DNA from: Gnetum montanum
Lineage: Eukaryota > Streptophyta > Gnetopsida > Gnetales > Gnetaceae
DNA: 64,000 nucleotides
NCBI GenBank assembly: GCA_015680685.1
Contig: MNCI01017535.1
Location: 186,001-250,000 of the forward strand
Direction: 5' to 3'
Positions 11,310-24,200 of the stretch are shown piece after piece. Under the pieces are notes generated by a model. That model was given only the letters and a program-made list of their open reading frames with translations, had not been told where the DNA came from and did not search any database. Position 1 is the stretch's first letter; the number at the start of each line of letters is the position of its first letter. Made by a program: the position numbers and the translations under genes.

Positions 11310-12145
11310 TGATGAGTGGCGAGCTATCCCTATGCTCAACCATATGAATACAAGCATCCACGCATGATCCGGTTGAATTCCAAGGACTAAGTGCTTATGA
11401 TCCTCTATGGAATAAGGATAGGTTCATCAATTGTTGTCTTCCCAAGCTTACTTGTATAGCATGATTGTATGGTTAAGTAAACTTAAGGTACATGATTTTT
11501 ATGGCTTTTATGGTTTTATGTCCTAGTGCTACAAAGGGAGGAGAGAGATAACTAAGTAAATAATTTAATTTAATTGATCAACTATGCTTTAACTAGTCCT
11601 AACACCAGCATCCATTCTCACTTGATGTACACATCCTAAACTAGTGCAACACTACTGGGATTACCAAACGCTAATCATTACTATGTTAACAAGCGTTACA
11701 TGCATGCTCGAAGTAGTCGTACTAAGTGTGCTTACTTAGGAGAGTTGAAGGGTAAGAGAGAGAACATTAATTAACTAAGGAAAGCATTAAGTAATAGTAA
11801 TTAACATTAATTAATCTATTCTGAATGCTATAAGGTTTATCACAAAGTTTTTCTTTATTGCCGTACACAAGGTATGCTCAGGTACACAATGTTCGAATAA
11901 AGATCCGTTCACTTTATGACTCCTACTACGAGCACTCAGAAATAATTATATCTTTGGAAAGGGAGAAAAGAAAGAGCTTGGGTAAGGGACTAAGACTAAC
12001 TACCAAAACCAAGTGCACCTGCCTCTTATTTATAGGCAACAAGGCAGGTCCCGATATTGGATGTCTGATATCACGTGGAAGGCTTCGATATCGTGGACCC
12101 GATATCAAGGATGCGATATTGCGGTCCCGATGTCACGATTCATCA
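11310..12145 (-). repeat. Element 1 5' LTR
   Basis: Direct repeat of 2219-3054. Termini are TGATGA and TCATCA on the plus strand. GATATC-type motifs fill about 12048-12135, just upstream of the minus-strand TATA box; two copies have decayed to GATATT and one to GATGTC. Confidence 0.9.
12026..12034 (-). promoter_or_regulatory. TATA box of element 1 5' LTR
   Basis: Minus-strand TATAAATAA, about 110 bp inside the LTR and downstream of the GATATC cluster. The same box sits in the same place in elements 2, 3 and 5. Confidence 0.65.
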
Positions 12146-12150
12146 GTTTT

Positions 12151-13559
12151 AGAGCTCCATGTGCTACCCCTTCATCAATCTCTTATTCTTGCAACATATC
12201 TTACATATGAAGCTCTTCCATGATATGATAGCATGATTTCTCATAATTTTCTCACAAGTATTTCTCTCATTCTCTTAATTTTCTTACATTCTCACAAAAG
12301 TTCTCCCATTCTCTTAAATTTAGCTTTCATTCTCTCAATTGACCCTTATTGTCTCAACTAATTCTCATATTTTCACAAGTTTCTTACATTTCAATATTCT
12401 CAAGTTTCTAACATCTCTTAGTTTCAGATATTTTCAAGAGTTTTTGGAAGTTTTAATTATTTTAATTGATTAGAGAAGAGTTTGTTATTTATTGTTGATT
12501 TAAAGTTTCAAATAGTATGTTTAGAAGGTATATAATGTATTATCAAATTTATTAGTGAGGTCAAAGTTATCATCTTTGTCCAAATTGAAGTCAAAATTCT
12601 TGTTTGTACCATTCATGTTTTTTTGTAGAACTAGAACCTCATCACAACTTGTGGTCTACTCATGATCTAAATTTCAAATTCAAGGAAACTTTAGGGGGTT
12701 TATATGATTCATTATAACTTGATGGTGAAATGTAGCTAACTTATGGTTTGTCTCAATAAGCTAACCATGACTTGTGGTCAAACATCATACCCCATGGTGG
12801 ACTCGTGGTTAATATAGTATGATTGTTTTGTCTATGTTTCAAGACCATTACTCTTAGAAGAGCTTTATGATTACAACAAGACTAGATCATGACCTATGGT
12901 CAAAGAGCATAACTCATAGTTAGCTCATGCTATAATACCATGACCAAGTTTTAACTCATGGTGCTACTCATGATTAATAGTTTTAAAGACTTTGATGTTA
13001 AAATTTCAAAGGAAAACATAGCTTGGGAATCTTATTCCTTTACATAAAATTAAAGTTACTAGTATAAATATTGACTTTGAAGTTAGATGATGTAATGGGA
13101 AGGACATCATGACCTGCATTGATCCATCTCTTGTTGCATCAACTCTAGTAAGTTATCTATCTTTTCTTGTAACATTTAACATTCATCTAAGCATTCTCAT
13201 TTTTTCTACATTAATGTTTTATTCATTTCCTTTTTTATAGTCCAAAATATATTAGCACATAAAAAAGGAGGAGAGATTATCATCTTATAAAAGTTTTTAT
13301 TGAGTTTTATTTAGAATTTTTGCTTACATATAATACCACTAACCTATCTTCATTTTGATCTTTATTTTTTAATCTTTTTTACTTATATTCTTTTCACCAT
13401 GCAATTGTAACAATAACATAAATAGTTGTAATGAGGAACTTTTTAGCATTGAATTGTTATTTCTATTCTATTACTTGTTTATACTTTTACTAAAATTACA
13501 TTCAATGTATTTTGTTTTATTTTTAATAATTTTAAGCCTTCTAATTCTAAATCATGTTA
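12151..13559. other. AT-rich stretch without a recognisable gene
   Basis: About 12230-12420 is pyrimidine-rich with many imperfect TTCTCACAAG-like units. About 12640-12975 carries the recurring motif described separately. The remainder is AT-rich and frame-broken. Confidence 0.5.
12640..12975 (+). repeat. Cluster of degenerate CATGACTTGTGGT-like units
   Basis: Variants such as CACAACTTGTGGT, CATGACTTGTGGT, CATGACCTATGGT and TAACTCATGGT recur roughly every 15-50 bp. Spacing is irregular, so it is an interspersed short-motif field rather than a clean tandem array. Confidence 0.55.
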
Positions 13560-13599
13560 CTAATTTTCCATTTTAGAAGTATTATTTACTCAATATGTA

Positions 13600-13830
13600 T
13601 TCGTCAATACAATATTATTTGCAAACAGCATGCACCAAGGGATCATACATTATATTTTCTTAGTTAATTAATTCATAATGATAGCAAATGAGTAAGGACT
13701 AAATGGAGGTCTTGATGTAGACCTAATATGCTTGGAAAATTAGATATGATTTTATAACTTTTTTTAATTCTTGTAGTAGCTCCTTCATATATATTTTGAT
13801 ATGGGAGATTTACTACTATGATTCTCAAGT
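13600..13830 (-). pseudogene. RTE-like LINE reverse transcriptase fragment
   Basis: On the minus strand it reads a short RT block: an F-S-P-Y-S-F segment, M-N-x-L-T, I-P-W-C-M, then the active-site strand near 13626-13612 as F-A-N-N, with both catalytic Asp changed to Asn. It lies in opposite orientation to the longer copy at 14250-15975. Confidence 0.55.
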
Positions 13831-14249
13831 GCTTGTGACCTTGCAATTGTAAATACTTATTTCTAATAGAAGAGAGACCATTTAATTATATATAAGAGTA
13901 GTATGAGTAAAACACATGTTGAATATTTCTTGTTGTGGAAAAGAGATTGATTTATTTTTGAAGATTTCAAGGTCATACTTGGAAAGAGCCTTACAACTTA
14001 GTATTAACTAATGGTGATGAATTTAGCTATAGCTTCAAAGGTAGCATGAGAAAATTTACTAAATGTATAAAATAGTAGAGTTTTAAGAAAGAAAAAATCA
14101 CCTAATTTAGAGAATAAATGCATTAAGAGAACATTTGGAATTGAGGTTTTTTTTAAAAAAATTTAAAGCCAAATGAATAGCTATATTAAGAAACTTGGAA
14201 AGAACATTTTGGCTTAAATAAAAGGAAAAAAATACATGTTAAAAGATAT

Positions 14250-15975
14250 ATTCTGGTGGATTGATGAAGTAAAATATGTTATCCAAAAGAAAATAAAATG
14301 CTTTAATGAATGACAACAAAGTGGAAACCATAAAAATAGGTTGATATACAAAATAACAAAGGAGGAAAAAGTAGTCATATAAGAAGGCTAAACATAAGAC
14401 CTTGGATAATTTTTAATAAAAAATGAAATTTTGAATAGGTGAAAAATTAATTTTCAAAAATTATTAAATGAATAGTTTCCAAGCAAAGGCGTCTAGGGAG
14501 AATCATATTTTAGCTTAGTCAATGAATTTTCCTTCTTTGAGATGAAGATAGCCTAATATAAGATGAAAAATGGAAAAGCTACTAGACTAGACAACATTCC
14601 TAAAGAAGCTTGAAAAGAATTAGGAGGTACAAGAGTTTCATGATTGATATAATTATTTTAAAAAATTTTAAAGGATAGGAAATGCCTAAAATTAGAGAAA
14701 AAGCATTGTTATTCCCAACTTGAAGAATAAAGGAGATGTATAAAATTATGCAAACTATAGAAGGGTCAAGCTAATGAGCCATACCATAAAGCTTTTGAAA
14801 ATAGTCATTTAGTACCATCTCAAAGTTAAGTTAGTAGTATCAAAAAATTAATTTCAATTTATGCTAGAAGATAAAAAGTTAAAATACGTAGATAAAATTA
14901 ATATATGATCTTCATTGACATAGAAAAATCATATGATAGAGTGAATAGAGATATTTTTTAATGGGCCTTTATAGAGAAAAATATCCTTGATAAACATAAT
15001 AAATTGATCAAAAACATGCATGTAGAAGCTATTAGTAGAATTAGAATAACTTATGGATTCACACTTGACTTTTTGATCATGGTAGGTCTACATTTAGGTC
15101 ATAGTTATGTGCTATTTTTATAGATGACTTAATAAAGGAAACACAATATGAAATTCCTTGGTCTATACTATTTGTAGATGATATTGTGTTGGTGGATACA
15201 ACTCAAGAAACTATCATTTTTAAAATGAAAAAGTAGAGAAATGCTCTAGAAACAAAAGACTTAAAAATTGATATAACTAAAATAGAACATATGAAACTTA
15301 ATTTCAATAAAAATATAAACAATGGTAAAATAGAAGTAATAATTCAAGGCCAAAAAGTTCCTCATTACAAATAGTTCCACTACCTAGGATGAATGCTCCA
15401 ATCAAATGTTGAAATTAAAAAAATATATAAGAAATAAGATTGAGGTAGGATGGTCAAAATGAAGATAGGGTAGTAGTTTTTTATGTGATAAAATAATTTC
15501 AATAAAACTAAAAGATAAATTTTATATGATAGTAATTACGCTTGTTACCTTATATGCTGCTGAATATTGGGTTTTAAAAAAGAGGTATGAATAAGTTAGT
15601 GTGGTAGAAATGCAAAGGCTTAGATGGTTGTTAAATATTACAAGAAGAGATAAATTGCACAATATAGACATTAGAAGAAGGTTTATAGTGGCTTCTATTT
15701 CAAATAGCCTACAAGAGTAGCATCTTAAATGGTTTGGACATGTGTAAATAAGATTAGATAATGAGACTATTCAAAAATTTTGCTACATTAGTATTATATG
15801 AAAAGCATCAAAAGGAAGACCAAAAAAGGACATGGAAAAAAATAATTAAATATGATCTAAAGAAAATGAAAATAGATAAGGATATAGCTCTTTATAGTGG
15901 TGAATGATGAACAAAAAACTTATGTAGTTGACTATATTTTATTAGGACAAAGCTAGAATGATGACGATGAATTTA
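14250..15975 (+). pseudogene. RTE-like non-LTR retrotransposon (3' two thirds)
   Basis: A long decayed LINE RT can be followed in order: a lysine-rich lead-in (14280-14420), a K-M-K-N-G-K-A-T-G-like block near 14560, an N-Y-R-x-V-K-L-M-S block near 14755, the palm motif D-I-E-K-S-Y-D-R near 14915, the active site L-F-V-D-D-I-V-L at 15168-15191 (both Asp kept), H-Y-L-G near 15380, A-A-E-Y-W near 15560, and a final W-F-G-H near 15730. The 3' end (15930-15975) finishes in GAT-type triplets, as RTE elements do. Many stops and frameshifts. The endonuclease end is not recognisable. Confidence 0.7.
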
Positions 15976-16899
15976 ATATATTTATCATATATTTTTACTT
16001 CCTAAGGCCCATCAAATATTATCTCTTAGCACTCTATCATATGCTTTTTTCTCAATAAAATATCATGTTAAATTTTTTTTTGTAACTTGATTCATTTAGG
16101 TTTGTATATTCAATGTTTTTGAATACCTGTGATAACACATAAATGTCTTTGTTATTTTTATAAAACTAAAATTGAAATTTTATTACATTAATGGACTTAA
16201 TGGATTAATTAAATAGTGAAAATGTACATGACAAGTTCTAAACATTAGTATGAAAATTACATACATGTTGTGGGTAAGATTTATAATAAATCAACTAAAT
16301 TTGTAATTGCAATATCTCATTTATACCTAATGTACTTAAACACATAAAATTATATTAACATGTAAGTTTAATAGATTAATTATTCACAAGGAATTTTGAC
16401 CATATACTTGTTTAGCTATTCATGATAGGATCTCATTTATGTTTTAATACTTATAAAACAATCATCCTTACAATTATTGTATTTTAAGTATTTTATTTTG
16501 ACAAAATGACATACAATCATCCTTACAAGTTAAATGTTTTGTATGGTGATTAGGATTATAAAGTCTATATACATGAAATAATGAGTATATTAAGGATTAT
16601 AAATTCTATATACATAAAATAATGAGTCTATATACTAAGGTGATTAGCTAATAAAAGTGCATGGTATACTTATTCATTAATGATGAAATTAAAACTAAGG
16701 TTTTATTATATCTAAAAAATTAAGGCATTACATTTGTATCATAAAAATTAAATATCAACTTAGAAAATAGTTTACTAACATTGAATGTAACAAGAAACAA
16801 TTATATAGATCTTTTTTGCAATATTATATTTTTATCTCAAATATTTAGTCTAATGAAAACTAATGTGATACTCAACATTAACATCTCTTAAAGTACATA
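15976..16899. other. AT-rich stretch without a recognisable gene
   Basis: No reading frame supported. It contains the 16552-16637 tandem duplication and two copies of ACAATCATCCTTACAA near 16458 and 16513. Confidence 0.5.
16552..16637 (+). repeat. Two-copy tandem duplication, 41-45 bp
   Basis: Copies at 16552-16592 and 16593-16637 both begin AGGATTATAAA and contain ATAATGAGT; the second has a few extra bases. Confidence 0.7.
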
Positions 16900-17300
16900 G
16901 TCTTATTATCATTGTCCTAGTCTTGTCCCAACAAAATGAGGTTGGCTACATTAGTTATTTTCACCATTCACCTCTATGAAGTGCTAGATCTTTGCTTATT
17001 TGTAGTTTCTTCAAATCATCTTTGATCATTTTTTTTCATACTATCATTTTGAGTGATGGTAAAGTGCTCATTTCTCAAGTCAAAGACCTAGGTTTGAGCC
17101 TGGGCATAGCCACATAAAGAGGTCAGGCTTTCAATTATCTACCAACCCTTCTAGAACCCTTAGTAAAATGAGTACTATGAATCTAGGTGATAATCTTCAA
17201 TTGTTTTTTCCCATATCTTCTTTGGTCTTCCTTTCAATGACTTTTGTAGATATCTTTTTATGGTGTTAGTAATTTCAAAGATTTATTTGTTGAGAGTTCC
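16900..17300 (-). pseudogene. RTE-like LINE 3' end, split by a SINE
   Basis: On the minus strand, 17240-17190 reads K-G-R-P-K-K. The reading resumes at 17036-16905 with the same tail as the plus-strand copy at 15810-15975, ending in an L-G-Q-D-like motif and a triplet-rich end. The interruption is the SINE at 17037-17188. Confidence 0.6.
17037..17188 (+). mobile_element. tRNA-derived SINE inserted in the LINE fossil
   Basis: It has an A-box-like TGGTAAAGTGCTC at 17057-17069 and a B-box-like GGTTTGAGCCT at 17091-17101, with tRNA-like spacing, so it would be transcribed by RNA polymerase III. The flanks (about 17014-17036 and 17190-17210) both align to the same LINE segment near 15828-15850, as expected of a long diverged target-site duplication. 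Too degenerate to be a tRNA gene. Family not identified. Confidence 0.6.
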
Positions 17301-17689
17301 AATGTTCTAGGTTGCCATCAAAAATTTCTATTAGTAGAATTACTTCTTTACCCATACACATTCTTGAAGTGAAGACCTTTATATACTTTTCATAACATTT
17401 GAACAATGATTTTGTGCATCATTTATAGAGGATGTTCTAGCAAGCTCTTACCTATTTTTCATAGCAACGAAGCCTATGATTAATGTGCATTACATCTAGA
17501 AAATTCCCTAGCATCCACAAAATCTAAAAAAGAACCCATTAATGAGATTTGGCAAGGTTTTACAATCAGTTACTAACATGATGCTAATCCTCCTCTTTGT
17601 ATATTTTCACTTAGGATTAACATTCATGGAGTTTGATTACCTCTTATGCATTCCAAATAAAAATTTTTCTTACCTTCATTTAGCCATAA

Positions 17690-18065
17690 CTTTGTTAAAA
17701 TACATTGCTAAACCACCTTACAAATGTGCTTTAAATAGCTTTATATCTATTCCAATGAGATATCTCATGACTTCAATAATTGTGTCTCTTAGAAATACCA
17801 TCCCTACTCTCTTATGTCTTCTAAAACTACTTTAGAAAATTTGATTTGTACTATTTTTTATAGTTTTTTATTATAAGAAATAAACTAATAAATAACTTCT
17901 ACATTTAGAGGAAGAAGATTACACTCTAATAGCAGTATCAAATAGAGTATTTATACTTTCATCTTTAATTCATTACGTATTATTTTTTCATCTTCTAATT
18001 TTTATTACTAAGACAAAGTCCCTAGTCCCTAAACTATGCATCCATATAACATAATAGGGTAAATA
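17690..18065 (-). pseudogene. LINE reverse-transcriptase C-terminal fossil, second copy
   Basis: The minus strand gives P-I-M-L-Y-G-C at about 18057-18037, followed further left by an M-R-Y-L-I segment. Layout matches the fossil at 1690-2045, including a shared AACTACTTTAGA-type stretch. Heavily frameshifted. Confidence 0.45.
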
Positions 18066-18120
18066 ACTATTTGAAAGATTTGTTTTTAAAACTTTCAATC
18101 CCCAACTTCTAATACCTAAT

Positions 18121-18265
18121 AATAAGATGCTAGCTTAGTGATGAGATTCTTGGCTTGGTAACCCTAAGTCACAACTTTGATTTCACCAAGCAACATTGAG
18201 TTATAAATTTAAAAAATCCATGAAAGGAATTCTAAAACTAATCCAAAAGCAAAAAAATTTCAATT
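18121..18265 (+). mobile_element. Probable tRNA-derived SINE
   Basis: TAGCTTAGTGATGAG at 18131-18145 resembles an A box and ACTTTGATTTC at 18173-18183 a decayed B box. Between them lies a CTTGGCTTGGTAACCC stretch, which pairs partly with the following ACCAAGCAA. The body ends in A-rich DNA near 18265. Target duplications were not found. Confidence 0.45.
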
Positions 18266-21200
18266 CCAATTTATATTTATTTTTAATTACATAAAGAGAT
18301 TTTATTCATTCCACTATTATGTCCTTAATGCATTTATCTCATCTATAATTATTCACATATTGAAGTCCCAAATATCTAAAAGAGTCAATGATTTATACAT
18401 TTTAATCATGAAAATTAAAATTATATTGTTAAATTTATAGTTTTCTCTATATTAACTTACACTTTAAAAGAAATAATTTTTTTTAGGAAATTTGTATCAT
18501 ATTACACATATTTTGTTGAGAGGTAGATAGAATGTTTAAGTTTCCATGCATCCAATCTAGCTTACAAAAAGGTACATGTACCATAATGCATGGGTTATGA
18601 ATGTAATTCCACATGTTTAGATGCTTCTAGCTACCATGGTTTCAAGGATTATCTACCAAATTTTGTATTCACTTCATCGACTATTATAACATACCCAAAT
18701 AATGGCTACATAGATTTTCTTCAGTCAAAAATGGGAAGTTAAGAAGAAAGGACATTGCATGATTGAAGGTACCAATTTGGAGAGGCTCAAAACAAGACTA
18801 TTTTTACTAAAATTAAATGTCAATGTTAGAAAGATCTCAAGGTTAGTGGTTTACCTAGTTCTTTCCCATGGTTCAAGGGCTATGGAACACTATGAGTTAT
18901 CCATTCATGGCACCCATGTGTTGGAAAACCACTTTGAATTCATAGTTCCAAGAAACAATAGTTCTCTAGCTTGTTTTCCCCCTCTCTATTCCTCTCATCA
19001 TTTCTTCATCCATAGAACTATGGGATTTAATTCTCCAATAGTCACAGATATGTGGAATTGTCTAGATTTGATAGTTTAGGTGAAACTTTGCATCAAAACT
19101 TGTACAAGATCATGAGGGGCCAAGGGAAGAGGCATCCCTATAAATACATCATTTTTCCCCACAGATGATGTCTTTAAGATTATTTACTTGCTTATTTGTC
19201 CTCATTTGAATTTGTAGACATTTTCCTAGAGGCATATACATAACCTATGAGGACTCACTTATGTTACATGTTCCCATATTATTATTGATGTGGATGCATT
19301 GCATGCTTGAAGGTATAGTCCCTAGTTCTTTCATCCCATATTCAATGGATATAAGAAAATTTCTTGGGATGTTGGAAAATGTCAAGGTAATGTTATTACA
19401 GATGGTATCAAATCATCCTTCAAAGTATTATGATGATTACAATATTATTCCAATTTTTCTATAGGTTTACATTTTGACTTTGGATGTTTTCATTTTTGTG
19501 ATCATTCTTGTTGGTTATCATATTTGATATTGGATCTTGAGATTTTTACCTCTTCTATCTACCATGGGTTGTCCTTTTAGTATGGCCCTTATGATATTTC
19601 TTATGTGGAGTTGTTTCTTTGATGCTTGTAACCTGTTATATATTATGTATTGATGTATAGATATAGTTATGTTTGTTGGGCTTTCCTCTAGTACATATTT
19701 ATTAGTAGGTGTACATGCATTTGGTACTCATTGATGTCGCTTATGGAAGCTCTCTTAGAAACATATGAAATGTTGTTCAAGGAGCTTTTCATCCTCGATC
19801 TTCAATGATTCATCTAGGATGAATTGGACCTAGTCTTTACTTTGGTATTCATCTAGATAACATATGTTGAGATGGTCATATTTGGATATGCAAGATGTGG
19901 TATCCTTGTACCTCTACTTATTTCATGGATATATGAAGTATGGAATTGATAATCCTAGGCCACAATATTATCTAGTACCTCTAGATAGAGGATATTTGAA
20001 CATGTACTCTTGATGAGACTTATTTTGGGTAGACAAATATTGTCTTTGGTAGACTTACTTATTTTCATGTTTGTGTTTTTATGTTTTTTTTTGTATGTCT
20101 TTTTTCTAGTTGCATTCCAAGTTTCTCACACACATCATGCTTGTTTCTTGTTGATAAGTTGTTTGGCCTTCATAGCTTGTGAATCTTTGATTAATTACAT
20201 GGTTGACTTGTGTTGAAGCATCCTATGACATCAAGTGCTTCTTGCTAGACTAGTTTTTAATGTAGTCTTACATTTGATCCCCTCTTGTGTTTCAAGTTTG
20301 ATTATCCCTAACATGAATCATTTGATCTTGTAATTTCTTTTTGAAATAAGATGTAATTATCCATTTAGCTTTGTGGCTTCATCTCTTTAGATTATGATAT
20401 CTATCTTGAGGTGTTATATTTTTAAGCTAGTGCTTCTAGAATCTTAGTAAGATAGGTTATTCTTATTTTTAATATATTTTAGAACCTTGTGTTTTCTTCT
20501 GAGTGACTTCTTTTAGAGGTTAGGTTCACTTGATTGTACACTTGGATGTGCATGATTTAAGACCTCCTCCTTTTACTATTGAGACCTATTACTATCTATT
20601 TTGGTATTTTCTTTTCTATTATGAGATGATGTTGTAAATTTTTTTACACCACTTTGTTATCTTATGAGACCTCTTATCTTGATGAGGTTGCATGTAAGCA
20701 GTTAGATGTTCTCAATAATCATGGTTCTCTATAAATTTTAAAGTGTTTACATTTTTTCCTGATAGTTTGTTGGATGCTTGTTTACATTAGTGTATCTTGA
20801 TTGCTCATGTATGTTTTTGTATGGTTGATCTGTATGCATGTGAATAAGGCCTTACTCTTTGTAGCATTTACAGATTGTTATATCTCTCTAACTTTTTAGT
20901 ATGCTTGTTGGATGCCTTGTTTGGCTTGTGTACTACATATGACCTCTACTAATTCTTTTATTTCTAAGTGATTGTCTTGGCCTTGTAGGAAATACGAATT
21001 TAGAAAGGTTAAGATAGTGGATACCTTAATGACTTCTATGAGCACCTTATCCTAAGGGAAGATAAATGATCTTGAGATCATAATCAATTAATTACTTGAT
21101 ATCAAATCCATAACATTGGAATGTGGATTTGTTAGGATTGATGTTATATCAAATAGCTTGCTGGAACATGATTTTCTGGCCTCTTAGTGCTTTGGATGAG

Positions 21201-24200
21201 CACTTATAAAGAACTATAGCTAGTTTTGAATTTCTTTAGATTTTGGATAAATAGAAGACATGGAGTAGTATCCTTAGTCTTTCCAAATACTAATGGCCTT
21301 AGAGTGGTCAAAGCCTTGATGTTCTACTATTTTAGATAATGGACCTTCCAAAAACATACTAACATTGCTCGTTTCATCATGTTCTCAATTTTTCTCCTTT
21401 TTTCTAATGAAAAATTTTAGTGACATCAATATTTCACTTGGTAGTGTATGCTTAGACTTACATTATCATATCAGAATTAGATAGTTTTTTTTTTCTATTT
21501 CTAATGGCTTAATACCATAGTTTAGTATGGGCTTAGGTAGTATGTCTTCAAACCTATTCCCTTGGTAGTTTTTCCCTTTTGCTATGTGTTGTATCTATAA
21601 AACATTATCCTTGTATATTATATGATCTACCATATTAACATCATCATGTTGTTATTGGAAATTCACATATGAAGGAGATATATCTTTCTATTGTTGGTTA
21701 TTGTGTCCCTCATGTTGTAGGCCTTTGCTAAACCTTATGATGAGGCCAAAGCATTGAGATTAGTATTTATTATATAGAAAAATCCATTTTGTAAATAGCT
21801 CTCATTGTTTCCTTACTATTGGTCTCCATCCTCTAAAATGAGGTCTTTAAGAGCTTTCAACTTATTTATTAAATTATTAAATCAAAAATTTTTAGGAGGT
21901 GATGACATGTTCCTAGTCATGGTATTTCAAAAATTTGATGGTATATTTTCTACAGTGATTGTTCCATATTCTAATGTGGTGTGGCTTGATCTTAGATTCT
22001 TCTTTAGTCACCCCATGTTTCAACATTTCTTTATTTAAGAATAAAGAAATGGTTGATATTGATAGAGTTTTAATTTGTTCATGTGCCTAAATAATAGTGA
22101 TAATAGCTAGGTTCTCATATCTATTATTCTAATTAACATAGTAGAGAGATAGAATTTCTGATAGGTTCTGGCATGTCTATTTCTTAGTCAACCTTGGTGT
22201 AGATGGGAGCCTTAGGTTCTAATACTTGGGTGTAGCAATGGAAAAATTTAGGGTTGGAAAATCAAAAAATCCCATATGAAACAGTTCTAACCCTAGGATC
22301 CACGAGTCTCAAAAGGATCTAAAGTACCTTAAATAGTCTATCCAATCGCTTGAGGACTTAAAAAGTTTGATACCGAGTAATAAATTGAACACGAGCAATA
22401 TATAAATGCAAAAGCCAACATTGATTCTAGAATAGAGAAAAAGTGAAATAGTATGACCAAAAAAAGAAATTGAAAACTTTTTATTAAATACCTAAACAAT
22501 AGTTGTAGAATAGGTTTCAAGTTATACAGATCAAGACTTTTATAATCTAAATATATAAAATGTCTTTAAAGTCTAATGTAGAAGGTAGGGTGTGTTTTGC
22601 ATTGATCTGCACTGCAATAATTTTTTCCTATTGGTTCTCTCCATTCTTATGAAGCTATGCTAGAAAGGGTACAAAAACCTACTTCAAGGCTTTGCTATTT
22701 CTTACCAAAACTATGGTCTACACCCCAAAAGCCTTGAAAATTATGTAGAATTTAGTCTAAATATGCCTTCAATTTGCTACTTTGGCATCAGTTACATTTC
22801 CGTATGATTTTTGAAGCATTACATGATGTTTTTGGTTCATTTTCATGGCCAAAAGTGTAGTGTATTAATCTCTAGAATTTTTGACCTTTTCCATCATGTT
22901 TGGTAGTGTATTTGTACTATTTTCATGGTCCAAAACACATCGTATGGACCACTAGCGTTTTTGACTTTTTGTGCAAAATTTGGTAGTGTATTTGTCATTT
23001 TGGTTTTCATATGCTAGCATGAATGAAATTCACTACATGTGAGTTGTAAATTTCATTTTACACATTAAAAAGTATCTAAAACTTTTCCAAAATAAGGCCA
23101 AAATGTAGGATTTTTAATGGAAAAGTAATTTAATTATTTTTTCTCTTGAATTCTTATCAAATTACATTATAAAAATTTGGTTACTAGGATTCTTGTGTGC
23201 AACACGAATTTTCCACAAGGTGTTGCATTGGTTCCTCTTTATTGATGTTTAGAGGATTAACCCTAAAAACATGGAAAAATAATATGAAACACTACCATTG
23301 GTTCATCACCAAAGTTCCCTCTCCACACTTGATTCTGTAGCTGTGAAATCATGCTAAGGAGTTTTCATGATGGTGAAATAAGTTTAAAATGGGATGATAA
23401 GAATTTTGTATGAAATAATGGCTACATTGGTTAATGGAGAATGGTCACATGTGCTAACAAAGAATTTCAAATATATTAACACCATGCTTACAACATAGTG
23501 GTGACATGTTTGCTAAACAAAGAGGTCTTTATGCTTCAAGATGGAATTGCTGGTTACTTAGTGATATTTGGAGGAACCAACACTTTGTAATAGGTTTATT
23601 TGACCACTTGGCTCTCTTTCTCTTTTTTTTGAGAGTCATTAATTTGCTTGAATTTAGGCTACATTGGCCTCTTTTATTTCTTGGCATTTTCTCCCTTTTT
23701 TTTTGTGGGAGCGAAACCTTCATTTGATTTCATTGCCAAGGCTAAATGTTATTTCATCTTCTCATTGAATTAGGAGTTTAGTGATTCAATGGAATTGATT
23801 GGTGGAGCATGTATAAGAGGATGTCACATGGCCATGGTGCATGAATTTCAAACATAAGTTTTCATTGTTAGCAAGGTGAGAAGCACTACAGTTTGGTTAC
23901 AAGGTTATGGCTTAATGGAAGTGATGTAGGGCAAGTAATGTTGAGAATCAAGCTAGCTGAAACTCATGTATCAAGACTATGTAGTAACTCACCACTGCGA
24001 TGAGCCATACCTTTGTGATGACTTAAGGCTCATCCTACAAGCATAACTCTAAGAGAACAAGAAAAAAATTTAAGGAATACATGAGATTACAAGAGGTTGC
24101 ATAAGGGAATAAGCAAATATAGGCCACCATATGTTATAATGAGCAAAACATGAGAACTCTATTTTTTCTTTATAGATTGATACAATGTTTGTAGTGTTTT

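Larger units (their letters stand above)
2219..12145 (-). mobile_element. Element 1: full-length Ty3/gypsy LTR retrotransposon, decayed
   Basis: Two 836-bp LTRs in direct orientation flank an 8.3-kb interior. On the minus strand the order is 5' LTR, tRNA-Asp-type PBS, gag, protease, RT-RNase H, integrase, a long 3' noncoding region, polypurine tract and 3' LTR, which is Ty3/gypsy order. No chromodomain follows the integrase. The tRNA-Asp-type primer site points to an Athila-like non-chromovirus, but the lineage is not proven. Several catalytic residues are changed and every domain has stops, so it cannot supply proteins. It is the fullest member here of a group that includes elements 2, 3 and 5. 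Confidence 0.9.

Noticed and set aside
17057-17101. tRNA gene
   Set aside because: A- and B-box-like motifs are present, but no cloverleaf can be formed and the segment interrupts a LINE, so SINE is the better call.
17542-17835. 97-codon plus-strand frame
   Set aside because: Antisense to the LINE fossil at 17690-18065.
18759-19079. 106-codon plus-strand frame
   Set aside because: No motif, no composition shift and no supporting neighbour; expected by chance in several kilobases of DNA.
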